The notes below the pieces were generated by a model. The model was not told the origin of the DNA. It worked only from the letters and a program-made list of their open reading frames with translations, and did not search any database. A program made the translations under genes and the position numbers. DNA of 12,604 bases from Spartobacteria bacterium (GTDB lineage: Bacteria > Verrucomicrobiota > Verrucomicrobiia > Chthoniobacterales > UBA10450), in the NCBI GenBank assembly GCA_003445855.1, contig DMCG01000232.1:1-12604 (forward strand). Reading direction: 5' to 3'. Shown in pieces: positions 1 to 5,546 of this stretch (position 1 is the first letter of the stretch; each line of letters opens with the position of its first letter).

Positions 1-575
1 TCCGTCAGCAATAACGGCAATTGAGGACCCGTATCTGGTTCCCCACCCGACGCATGCCACGTCTCAATGACATGCTTTCTGAACTCTTCCAAGCTTGGGC
101 GACGGGGAGCAAAGCGCCACGTTGTGTAATGCCCATATTCGTGAAAAATGGCGACACCACTCTTTCGCGTGACACTCGCGATTTTCTTAATCACCAGTGC
201 GGGATCGGAAACAAAACAGAGCACCCATCGGCACCAGGAAAAATCGTAATCGCCTTTCGGTAGATCGTCGGTCATCAAATCCAGCTCGTGAACCTTCACG
301 TTCGCGAGCGACTGCGCGCGAACCGCCTCCTCGATCGCGTGCACGAATTTGTTCGAACGTTCGAGCGCGACCACTTCGCCGGTCGGTCCGACAATTTCCG
401 CAAGATCGACAGTCGCATAACCCGGCCCGGCTCCGACATCGAGCACGCGGCTGCCCTCGGTGATGCCGGCCTTCTTCCAGCATTCCAAAACCACCGGGCG
501 CCAGACGCGATGTTGCAGTCCGAGTCTCGCCAGCTCCTCATCGTGCGTCCCGAGGACGTAATCGCGCTCCGTCAT
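1..575 (-). CDS. Class I SAM-dependent methyltransferase (3' end beyond window)
   Basis: I translated this frame by hand from the ATG at 575-573; it stays open for 191 codons to the window edge, so the C-terminus is missing. The protein begins MTERDYVLGTHDEELARLG and carries a clear Rossmann SAM-binding motif I, VLDVGAGPGYAT, at residues 44-55, followed by the expected acidic residue (VVALE, E72) that usually contacts the SAM ribose. A W-rich stretch around 114-118 (WCRWV) sits where the post-motif II strand is expected. It is a small-molecule or protein methyltransferase of the Methyltransf_25/31 type; the substrate cannot be read from sequence. It is divergent from the histidine phosphatase at 702, and the shared 126-bp gap contains a T-rich repeat. 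A weak AGGAAG lies about 16 nt upstream of the ATG, too far to be convincing. Codon-level consistency over the whole frame makes the call firm even though the gene is cut. Confidence 0.88.
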   Translation of the reverse strand, partial: MTERDYVLGTHDEELARLGLQHRVWRPVVLECWKKAGITEGSRVLDVGAGPGYATVDLAEIVGPTGEVVALERSNKFVHAIEEAVRAQSLANVKVHELDLMTDDLPKGDYDFSWCRWVLCFVSDPALVIKKIASVTRKSGVAIFHEYGHYTTWRFAPRRPSLEEFRKHVIETWHASGGEPDTGPQLPLLLT

Positions 576-586
576 CTACTTATCCG

Positions 587-619
587 TTCTGCTTCCTAAT
601 TTAGACCTTCTATTTTTCT
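587..619 (+). repeat. T-rich degenerate repeat, copy 1
   Basis: Pyrimidine-rich stretch with units like ttctgcttcctaattt and ccttctatttttct, related to the other copies at 4506, 7311, 8703, 10268 and 12386. It lies between the divergent methyltransferase and phosphatase starts, about 12 nt upstream of the methyltransferase ATG. It is the most degenerate copy, so it is less certain than the others. Confidence 0.5.
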
Positions 620-701
620 CGACCCATCCGATTCTTAGATGGAACTCGATCATTCAATTCCGTGAACTCGCATTCATGACATAATGCTGAGAACTTTCAC
701 C

Positions 702-1178
702 ATGAAACGCTGTTTTCTTTTTGTTCTTTTGCTTGGGCTCTTCGTCGCCGCGGCGCCGGCGCAGTCAATCATCTTCGTTGTCCGTCATGCGGAAAAGATG
801 GACAACGCTGGCAATGATCCTGACTTAGCTGACGCAGGCCGCGCTCGCGCGGAGCGGCTGGCGAAAATGTTGAAGGACGCAGGTATTAGCGCGGTTTACA
901 CAACGGAGTTCAAACGTACGCAACAAACCGCGGCGCCGTTGGCGAAGGCCCTCGGCCTCAACGTCAGGATCGTGCCCGCGAAAGAAACGGCGCCGCTCAC
1001 GGCAAAGCTGCGCGATCTACACGCTAACGCGCTCGTCGTCGGCCATGGAAATACCATTCCGGATCTGATCAAAGCGTTCGACATTACCACTTCAATCAGC
1101 ATCGCTGAGAATGATTACGACAATCTGTTCGTGGTGGTACTCGAGGAAAAGCCGCGGTTGATTCACTTACACTATTAA
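702..1178 (+). CDS. Exported histidine phosphatase family protein (paralogue 1)
   Basis: A 158-residue protein of the histidine phosphatase (phosphoglycerate mutase-like, SixA-type) superfamily. Residues 1-21 (MKR, then a hydrophobic stretch ending in AAAPAQ) form a signal peptide, so it should act outside the cytoplasm, unlike cytoplasmic SixA. The catalytic RH motif is VVRHAEK with H29 as the predicted phosphoacceptor; FKRTQQTA at 70-77 supplies the conserved Arg; VVGHGNTIPD carries the second catalytic His (H115). I chose the ATG at 702 over the in-frame ATG at 684 because the paralogue at 10910 starts with the same MKR and the signal peptide begins there; no convincing Shine-Dalgarno sequence is visible for either. 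About two thirds of residues match the second copy by hand count, with no gaps. The natural substrate is unknown; such proteins often dephosphorylate small phosphoesters or phosphohistidine. Confidence 0.88.
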   Translation: MKRCFLFVLLLGLFVAAAPAQSIIFVVRHAEKMDNAGNDPDLADAGRARAERLAKMLKDAGISAVYTTEFKRTQQTAAPLAKALGLNVRIVPAKETAPLTAKLRDLHANALVVGHGNTIPDLIKAFDITTSISIAENDYDNLFVVVLEEKPRLIHLHY

Positions 1179-1194
1179 TAACGGCCGCCAACAG

Positions 1195-1229
1195 AGCGAG
1201 ACCATTCGCTCGCTTGTCTCGGACGAGAC
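1195..1229. other. Two small inverted repeats after phosphatase 1
   Basis: GAGCGA at 1195-1200 pairs with TCGCTC at 1207-1212 over a 6-nt loop, and GTCTCG at 1216-1221 pairs with CGAGAC at 1224-1229. They lie 17-51 nt after the phosphatase stop. There is no T-tract, so this is at best a weak or factor-dependent terminator or a fragment of a dispersed repeat. The 181-bp gap to the MBOAT start otherwise holds no gene that I trust. Confidence 0.3.
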
Positions 1230-1359
1230 CGGGCCGCGCCGACTCTGTCAGCTTGTCGATCTTGTCCACGCGTCCCAAAATCGGTATCGGTCCGCGAAAT
1301 GAATGACAAAAAGTGCTGGCCATCAGCACGCCTTCTTAGATAAGCAATCGCGCGCGCCC

Positions 1360-2781
1360 ATGCTATTTAATTCGCTCACCTTCGTCGTCTTTTTCACGGT
1401 CGTCGTGACCGCGTACTGGAGCATGCGTTCCTGGAACGCGCGGAAGAATCTGCTCGTCGTCGCAAGTTACATTTTTTACGGTGCGTGGAATCCGCCGTTT
1501 GCCGCCCTGCTTTTTTCGACGACGGCGATGGATTTTTGGCTTGGGTCGAGAATTGCCAATGCGAAAGGGCGTCATCCCCGGCGGGTCTGGTTGGTTGCCA
1601 GCGTCTGCATGAATCTGAGCATGCTCGGGTTTTTCAAATACGGAAATTTTCTGCTTCAAAATTTCCAGTGGCTGCTTGCGCGCATCGGCGTCATCTATCA
1701 GCCACCGCATCTCGACATTCTTCTGCCCGTCGGCATTTCTTTTTACACGTTCCATTCCCTCTCCTACACGCTCGACATTTATCGCGGAGTACTACAGCCG
1801 ACCAAATCGCTGCGCGATTTCATCCTGGCCGTTTCCTTTTTTCCTCAGCTGGTCGCGGGCCCGATTGTGCGCGCCGGTGATTTTCTTCCGCAACTTGTCG
1901 ATCCACCGAGTCGGCGCACGGGCCGTTTTTTGTGGGGGTTGTTGCTTATGACTCTCGGCTTGTTCGAAAAAATCGTGCTCGCCGACACGATGCTTTCGGG
2001 TTCGGCCGATCGCATCTTTGATTATGCCGGTCCGCTCGTTGCGCTCGATTCATGGCTCGGCGTCATGGCATTCGCCGGCCAGATATTCTTCGATTTCGCC
2101 GGCTATTCCATCTGCGCCATCGGCGCCGCTCTGTGTCTCGGCTTTCATCTGAAGGATAATTTCCGTTTTCCGTACGCGGCCATTGGCTTTTCCGATTTCT
2201 GGCGCCGCTGGCACATTTCGCTTTCCACATTCTTGCGCGACTACCTTTACATTCCGCTCGGCGGGAATCAGGTGCGGCCGGTGCGCGCCGCCCTCAATCT
2301 CGTCATCGTCATGTTCCTTGGTGGTTTGTGGCATGGCGCGGCCTGGACTTTTGTCGTTTGGGGTCTACTTCACGGTTCCTATCTCGTAATCGAACGCGTT
2401 TTTCGTGCTTTGTTCGAGAACAAAGCGTGGGCCAACAATCTTGCCACACGCGTTCTGGCCGGGTTCGCCACTTACACGGCGGTCTGCATCGCCTGGGTAT
2501 TTTTTCGAGCGGCCGATTTCACGATCGCCACGCGAATGCTGCGCGGAATGTTTGGCGGTCACGCGCACGGCGACGCCATTCTTTCCACCCGTGAAATGTT
2601 GCAGATCGGTATCGTCACGTTCTTCATGATTCTCGTGCATTGGTCGCTGCGCGAGAGCAACATCGAAACGGCCGTGACGCGCTTGCCGCGCTGGGTCGTC
2701 ACCGCAGCCTGGGCCTTAATGGCTTGCGCCATCATTCTCACTCAAGGAAACAGCAATGCCTTCATCTACTTCCAATTTTAA
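1360..2781 (+). CDS. MBOAT family O-acyltransferase (AlgI/DltB-like)
   Basis: A polytopic membrane protein of the membrane-bound O-acyltransferase family, about 473 residues from the chosen start, the usual size for AlgI-type members. Family hallmarks in order (numbered from this start): MLFNSLTFVVFF at the N-terminus, LPVGISFYTFHSLSY near 122-136, VAGPIVR near 165-171, DFWRRWHISLS with H285, YIPLGGN near 297-303, and GGLWHGAAW with H325, the position of the catalytic histidine of AlgI. It ends with AFIYFQF, typical of the family. The frame opens upstream at 1303 with MTKSAGHQ..., but those 19 residues look non-native and homologues normally begin MLFNS, so I use the ATG at 1360. No Shine-Dalgarno sequence is evident. 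The 3' end overlaps the next gene by 26 bp, so the two are very likely co-translated. It probably moves an acyl (often acetyl) group across the membrane to an exported polysaccharide or other acceptor; the acceptor is not identifiable here. Confidence 0.9.
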   Translation: MLFNSLTFVVFFTVVVTAYWSMRSWNARKNLLVVASYIFYGAWNPPFAALLFSTTAMDFWLGSRIANAKGRHPRRVWLVASVCMNLSMLGFFKYGNFLLQNFQWLLARIGVIYQPPHLDILLPVGISFYTFHSLSYTLDIYRGVLQPTKSLRDFILAVSFFPQLVAGPIVRAGDFLPQLVDPPSRRTGRFLWGLLLMTLGLFEKIVLADTMLSGSADRIFDYAGPLVALDSWLGVMAFAGQIFFDFAGYSICAIGAALCLGFHLKDNFRFPYAAIGFSDFWRRWHISLSTFLRDYLYIPLGGNQVRPVRAALNLVIVMFLGGLWHGAAWTFVVWGLLHGSYLVIERVFRALFENKAWANNLATRVLAGFATYTAVCIAWVFFRAADFTIATRMLRGMFGGHAHGDAILSTREMLQIGIVTFFMILVHWSLRESNIETAVTRLPRWVVTAAWALMACAIILTQGNSNAFIYFQF

Positions 2782-3895
2782 ACGCAAGCTTCGGCTGCCG
2801 CGTTTGTTCTTCGCCAAACCGTCGGAAATAGTTCCGCGCGATTACGAGCGCCCTATCCCGCCGCTGCCGTGGCGCGGCATCACCGTCGTTGTTGTGCTGA
2901 TCGTTATCGCTGCCGCGTCCGCGTGGGAGTTCTATTGTCGCTCGATCGGTTACGGTCCCACGCTCAACGATAACGAAGATCTTTGGACCTCGACACGTCG
3001 GCGTGTGAAACCTGAGTCCGTCGTCATCATCGGCGATTCACGCGCCTGGTTCGATCTGGATCTTGACGAACTGCAAAAAGGATTAGGCAAACGTCCCGTT
3101 CAGCTCGCGATGGGCGGAAGCTGTGCTTATCCGGTGCTGGCTGACCTCGCCAATGACGAAAATTTTCACGGCACGATTATCTGCAGTGTTGTGCCGCGTT
3201 TGTTCGTCGCGCCACCCGGCACTCCGCCGATGGAGCGCGCCGAAAAAGCCGTTCGCCGGGCTCACACTCAAACGCTCGCGCAACGTGCCAGCCAATATCT
3301 GGCGATGCCATTGGAAGAACATGTCGCGTTTCTCAAACAGGAGGAACTTACCCTCGATGACCTGCTGAAACGCCTGCCCATTCCCAATCGTCCGAACGCC
3401 CTGGTGCCACCTCGCCTTCCGCCTTACTTCGGTACTTTGGATCGGGAGCGCCGCGCCCGCATGATCGAGGAGTGTGCCCGACCGGGAAAATTGCAGAGCA
3501 CGATTCAGCAAATCTGGTTGCCGCTCTTCACGCCGCCACCGCCGCCGACTTACATTCCGAAAGATGTCTTCATGGCGAAGATGAACGACGCGATCGAAGC
3601 CCGCTTCCGCGATATCACCGCGGCTGCGGACAAACTTCGCGCTCGTGGCGGCAAGATCGTTTTCCTCCGTCTTCCTCATAGTGGCGGATTGAAAGCTCTC
3701 GAAGATCGAACGACACCGCGCACGGGGATTTGGGATCGAGTGATCAAGGACACCGCCGCACCCGGTATTTATTATGAAGATTTTCCCGAGCTAAGCGGCT
3801 TTAACTGTCCCGAATGGTCGCACCTCTCCGCCGGCGACTCTGTCGAATTCAGCAAACGTCTCGTTCCACATCTGCGCAATGCGCTGCAACTGTAG
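2756..3895 (+). CDS. Membrane-anchored SGNH-hydrolase-like protein, partner of MBOAT
   Basis: A 379-residue protein starting inside the MBOAT gene; the ATG at 2756 is preceded by AAGGAAA at 2744-2750, one of the few good ribosome binding sites in the window. A basic, proline-rich N-terminus (1-40) precedes one membrane helix (about 42-58, GITVVVVLIVIAAASAW), giving an N-in anchor with the rest outside. SVVIIGDSRAWFD (88-100) is a block I GDS motif with S95 as candidate nucleophile; AMGGS (118-122) fits the second (Gly) block; CPEWSHLSAGD near the C-terminus (H356) fits the His block, although the usual DxxH is ExxH here. Together with the overlapping MBOAT this resembles acyl-transfer systems in which the MBOAT passes an acyl group over the membrane and an SGNH/AlgJ-AlgX-like protein places it on the acceptor. 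The function as transferase is inferred from context; an esterase is possible. The proline-rich insert near 255-265 (LPLFTPPPPPTYIP) is unusual. Confidence 0.78.
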   Translation: MPSSTSNFKRKLRLPRLFFAKPSEIVPRDYERPIPPLPWRGITVVVVLIVIAAASAWEFYCRSIGYGPTLNDNEDLWTSTRRRVKPESVVIIGDSRAWFDLDLDELQKGLGKRPVQLAMGGSCAYPVLADLANDENFHGTIICSVVPRLFVAPPGTPPMERAEKAVRRAHTQTLAQRASQYLAMPLEEHVAFLKQEELTLDDLLKRLPIPNRPNALVPPRLPPYFGTLDRERRARMIEECARPGKLQSTIQQIWLPLFTPPPPPTYIPKDVFMAKMNDAIEARFRDITAAADKLRARGGKIVFLRLPHSGGLKALEDRTTPRTGIWDRVIKDTAAPGIYYEDFPELSGFNCPEWSHLSAGDSVEFSKRLVPHLRNALQL

Positions 3896-3939
3896 CGTGA
3901 TCATTCCGCTCGCGTTCATCCACGCGCATAAGACGCGGC

Positions 3940-3968
3940 TTGTTGGCTCTCGTATATTTTTGCATAAT
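3940..3968 (+). promoter_or_regulatory. Possible sigma70-type promoter before the GNAT gene
   Basis: TTGTTG at 3940-3945 and CATAAT at 3963-3968 are separated by 17 nt, about 38 nt before the acetyltransferase ATG. The -10 matches consensus at five of six positions; the -35 is weaker (TTG only). This is a pattern match by eye and the AT-rich spacing could be chance. Confidence 0.33.
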
Positions 3969-4006
3969 CGGCGACGCTTACGACGAACCCGCGGACCTTC
4001 GACATT

Positions 4007-4483
4007 ATGGATTATGTGATTCGCCCGCTCACCATCGCGGATGAAGCCGTTCTGTGGGAGATGTTGTATCAAGCGCTACAGACGGCCGAAGGTGCGATTG
4101 CACCGCCGCGAGACGTCGTGCGGCAGCCTGAATTCGCACGCTACGTCGAAGGTTGGGGCCGAGAAGGCGACACTGGCTTTGTTGCATACGATTCAGAGCA
4201 GGATGATGAGCTGCTCGGTGCTGTTTGGCTCCGATTACCGATCGGCGAGCACGAGGATAATGAAGAGCAAACGCCGGAGCTCGCCTTCGCCGTCAAACCC
4301 GGCCATCGCAAACGTGGCATCGGCGCCGCGTTGCTCACGCAATTGGTCAAGGCGAATCCGCAACACTCCGCGATTTCGATCAGCGCCCCGGCGAATAATC
4401 CGGCCGTGCGTCTTTACGAGCGATTCGGATTCAAAGTCGTGCGAGAAAGCGCGGGAAGCGTCACGATGCGAAGAGAGGCCTGA
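4007..4483 (+). CDS. GNAT family N-acetyltransferase
   Basis: A 158-residue single-domain acetyltransferase. MDYVIRPLTIADEAVLWEML is the usual N-terminal strand-helix of the fold; ELAFAVKPGHRKRGIGAALL (91-110) contains the acetyl-CoA pyrophosphate-binding motif A, R-x-x-G-x-G/A (RKRGIG, 101-106); NNPAVRLYERFGF (130-142) is motif B, and the protein closes with the conserved FKVVRE-type strand. It should transfer an acetyl group from acetyl-CoA to an amine; the acceptor cannot be predicted. It stands alone, 111 bp after the SGNH gene and preceded by a plausible promoter, so it is probably a separate transcription unit. An overlapping ORF in another frame (4041-4526) is a shadow. Confidence 0.9.
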   Translation: MDYVIRPLTIADEAVLWEMLYQALQTAEGAIAPPRDVVRQPEFARYVEGWGREGDTGFVAYDSEQDDELLGAVWLRLPIGEHEDNEEQTPELAFAVKPGHRKRGIGAALLTQLVKANPQHSAISISAPANNPAVRLYERFGFKVVRESAGSVTMRREA

Positions 4484-4505
4484 GGAGCTGATCTGTGTTC
4501 TCTGC

Positions 4506-4545
4506 GTTTTACCTTCTACTTTCTAACTTCTACTTTCCGATTTCT
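4506..4545 (+). repeat. T-rich degenerate repeat, copy 2
   Basis: Units tctacttt and tctaactt in series, with the same strand orientation as the other copies. It begins 23 nt after the GNAT stop and abuts the stop codon of a possible minus-strand gene remnant at 4546. Confidence 0.8.
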
Positions 4546-4620
4546 TCACTCTTTCAGCCGCACCAACTCCATCGCTTTGTCGATCTTCGACTCGCGAATG
4601 AAGCGAGCCGGGAGGCCGCG
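4546..4620 (-). pseudogene. Possible C-terminal remnant of a decayed gene
   Basis: Reading the minus strand to the TGA at 4548-4546 gives RGLPARFIRESKIDKAMELV followed by RLKE and stop. The composition reads like a natural helical C-terminus, but the frame upstream dissolves into low-quality sequence (PLGFCDPCRG...) with no start. With the truncated secreted-protein start at 4955 on the same strand it may be the other end of one gene whose middle was replaced; the two pieces are in different frames. A similar KIDKA ending occurs at 10286-10430. This is an inference from a short piece. Confidence 0.28.
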
Positions 4621-4826
4621 ACATGGATCACAAAACCCGAGGGGCGAGGGTGAGTGAGCGGGAAGCGAACGCATCAAAGCTTTCGGAGTTGTCCTTCAAC
4701 GCCGGATTCTTCTGCATTCGACGTTGGATGCCCGCTCGCGAAACCTTTCGGAGTTGAGCACTCGCCACGGCGGAGCCCGTCGAAGGCGAAGGCGGGTTGA
4801 GCGTTTTCTTCACCCCTGGACTCTCC
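4621..4826. repeat. Repeat-like non-coding DNA between the two gene ends
   Basis: This stretch holds no credible gene. The 12-mer ctttcggagttg occurs twice (4680-4691 and 4745-4756), each time preceded by a related gcgaacgc/gctcgcga context, and cggagcccgtcgaaggcgaa (4770-4789) resembles the agcccgtcgaagtcggg unit at 7133-7149. The minus ORF covering it (4628-4837) is rich in Ser, Pro and Arg and looks like translated repeat. I read it as dispersed-repeat DNA, possibly inserted into an older gene. Confidence 0.4.
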
Positions 4827-4955
4827 TCATCCCTCATCCTTCCTATTTTTTGAGGTGTCGATTTTCAATTTACCATCGAGCAAAGTAACTGGCTCCGCGT
4901 GGACCAGGCTTGCTGCAGTCAGGAGCGCAACGATTACACTTCCTTCTCTCTTCAT
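4827..4955 (-). pseudogene. Truncated start of a small secreted protein gene
   Basis: The ATG at 4955-4953 opens a 42-codon frame ending at TGA 4829-4827. Residues 1-20 (MKREGSV, then VALLTAASLVHA) form a textbook signal peptide with an AxA-like VHA cleavage site, followed by EPVTLLDGKLKIDTSK, which reads like the first strand of a mature secreted protein; the last residues NRKDEG then come from T-rich repeat-like DNA. The protein is too short to be a normal exported enzyme, so I interpret it as the 5' end of a gene whose body has been lost. It could instead be a genuine tiny secreted peptide. Two hairpins lie just upstream of its ATG (4957-4998). Confidence 0.38.
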
Positions 4956-4974
4956 GGTTCGGCGAAGAACCGAC

Positions 4975-4998
4975 GACTCGTGGAAAGTTTCACGAGTC
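4975..4998. other. Strong inverted repeat upstream of the truncated secreted gene
   Basis: GACTCGTG at 4975-4982 pairs perfectly with CACGAGTC at 4991-4998; the inner AAA/TTT can extend the stem. It lies about 20 nt upstream of the minus-strand ATG at 4955, in what would be its leader, with a smaller GTTC...GAAC inverted repeat at 4957-4970. There is no T-tract on either side, so a leader structure or operator is as likely as a terminator. Confidence 0.45.
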
Positions 4999-5062
4999 AT
5001 CAGCTACGGACATTAGAGAGACAGATCGTAATGGTGGATCAAGCGCTACGTCGCTCGATGCC

Positions 5063-5088
5063 GAAAATAGTGCGCCGTCGGCGCCACT
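5063..5088 (-). terminator. Probable intrinsic terminator of the minus-strand synthase gene
   Basis: On the minus strand, AGT-G-GCGCC and GGCGC-ACT (5088-5069) form an 8-bp stem with one bulged G and a three-base GAC loop, directly followed by ATTTTC. It lies 36 nt after the stop codon of the 5124-7112 gene. The U-tract is short (four U), so termination may be partial. Confidence 0.5.
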
Positions 5089-5123
5089 TTCCACAACGTG
5101 CGACGGAGCGCGCGTTCCACCTT

Positions 5124-5546
5124 TCACTGCTTTCGGTTCAAGTAATCCTGAGCGGCGATGGCTCGCCACTGATTATTTCGAAACAGCCAGGTGTCGGTGA
5201 ATCGATAGCGTCGATCGAACGCGCCTTCTTTTCCGCCACCTCTCACGCGCAGAATTCCCGTGACCACGGCGGTATCACCGTAGGCATGCACTTTCATCTC
5301 TTCGTTGCGGGCGGATGTCACCCGGTCTGCCATGATCGAGCGAATCAACTCTTCTTTGTTCATGACTGTTGCGTCCTCGGTGTAAACGAAGCCGGGCGCG
5401 ATTAAACGGTGAAAGGTGGCCGTATCGCGGCGAACGAGTGCGTGCGCCCAATCATTTTCCAAGCGTGTGAGGATTCGCTCCGTCTCAGAGGCATTGGCGC
5501 TGGATTGCGCGATCGCTACCAATAGGAAGCAAATGAGTGATTTCAT
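5124..5546 (-). other. Possible separate gene: secreted DUF4440/NTF2-like protein within the long ORF
   Basis: The ATG at 5546-5544 (residue 523 of the long frame) would give a 140-residue protein with a cleavable signal peptide (cleavage near SANA-SE) and a compact NTF2-like fold: TERILTRLENDWAHALVRRD, then HRLIAPGFVYTEDATVMNKE and a C-terminal RYRFTDTWLFRNNQWRAIAA strand set, characteristic of DUF4440/SnoaL-like proteins. A GGAAAGAG lies about 14 nt upstream, too far for a good Shine-Dalgarno sequence. If translation starts here, this is a periplasmic protein of unknown ligand. If only the long frame is made, the hydrophobic stretch would act as a membrane anchor, leaving the synthase inside and this domain outside. 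The sequence alone does not decide between these. Confidence 0.5.

Noticed and set aside
1096..1329. 77-codon minus ORF (RVDKIDKLTES...RDKRANGLALL) after phosphatase 1
   Set aside because: It overlaps the 3' end of phosphatase 1, has no domain, and its KIDK part resembles a short GACAAG-type repeat rather than a gene. I kept only the note that ttgtcgatctt recurs elsewhere.
3083..3679. 198-codon minus-strand ORF opposite the SGNH-like gene
   Set aside because: It overlaps a gene with motifs and a good ribosome binding site, and shows no domain of its own.
4628..4837. 69-codon minus ORF rich in Ser/Pro/Arg
   Set aside because: It consists of repeat-like DNA with a duplicated 12-mer; no signal or domain.
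4899..5405. 168-codon plus-strand ORF over the DUF4440 region
   Set aside because: Antisense to a recognisable NTF2-like domain; its Cys/His-rich composition and lack of motif fit a shadow.
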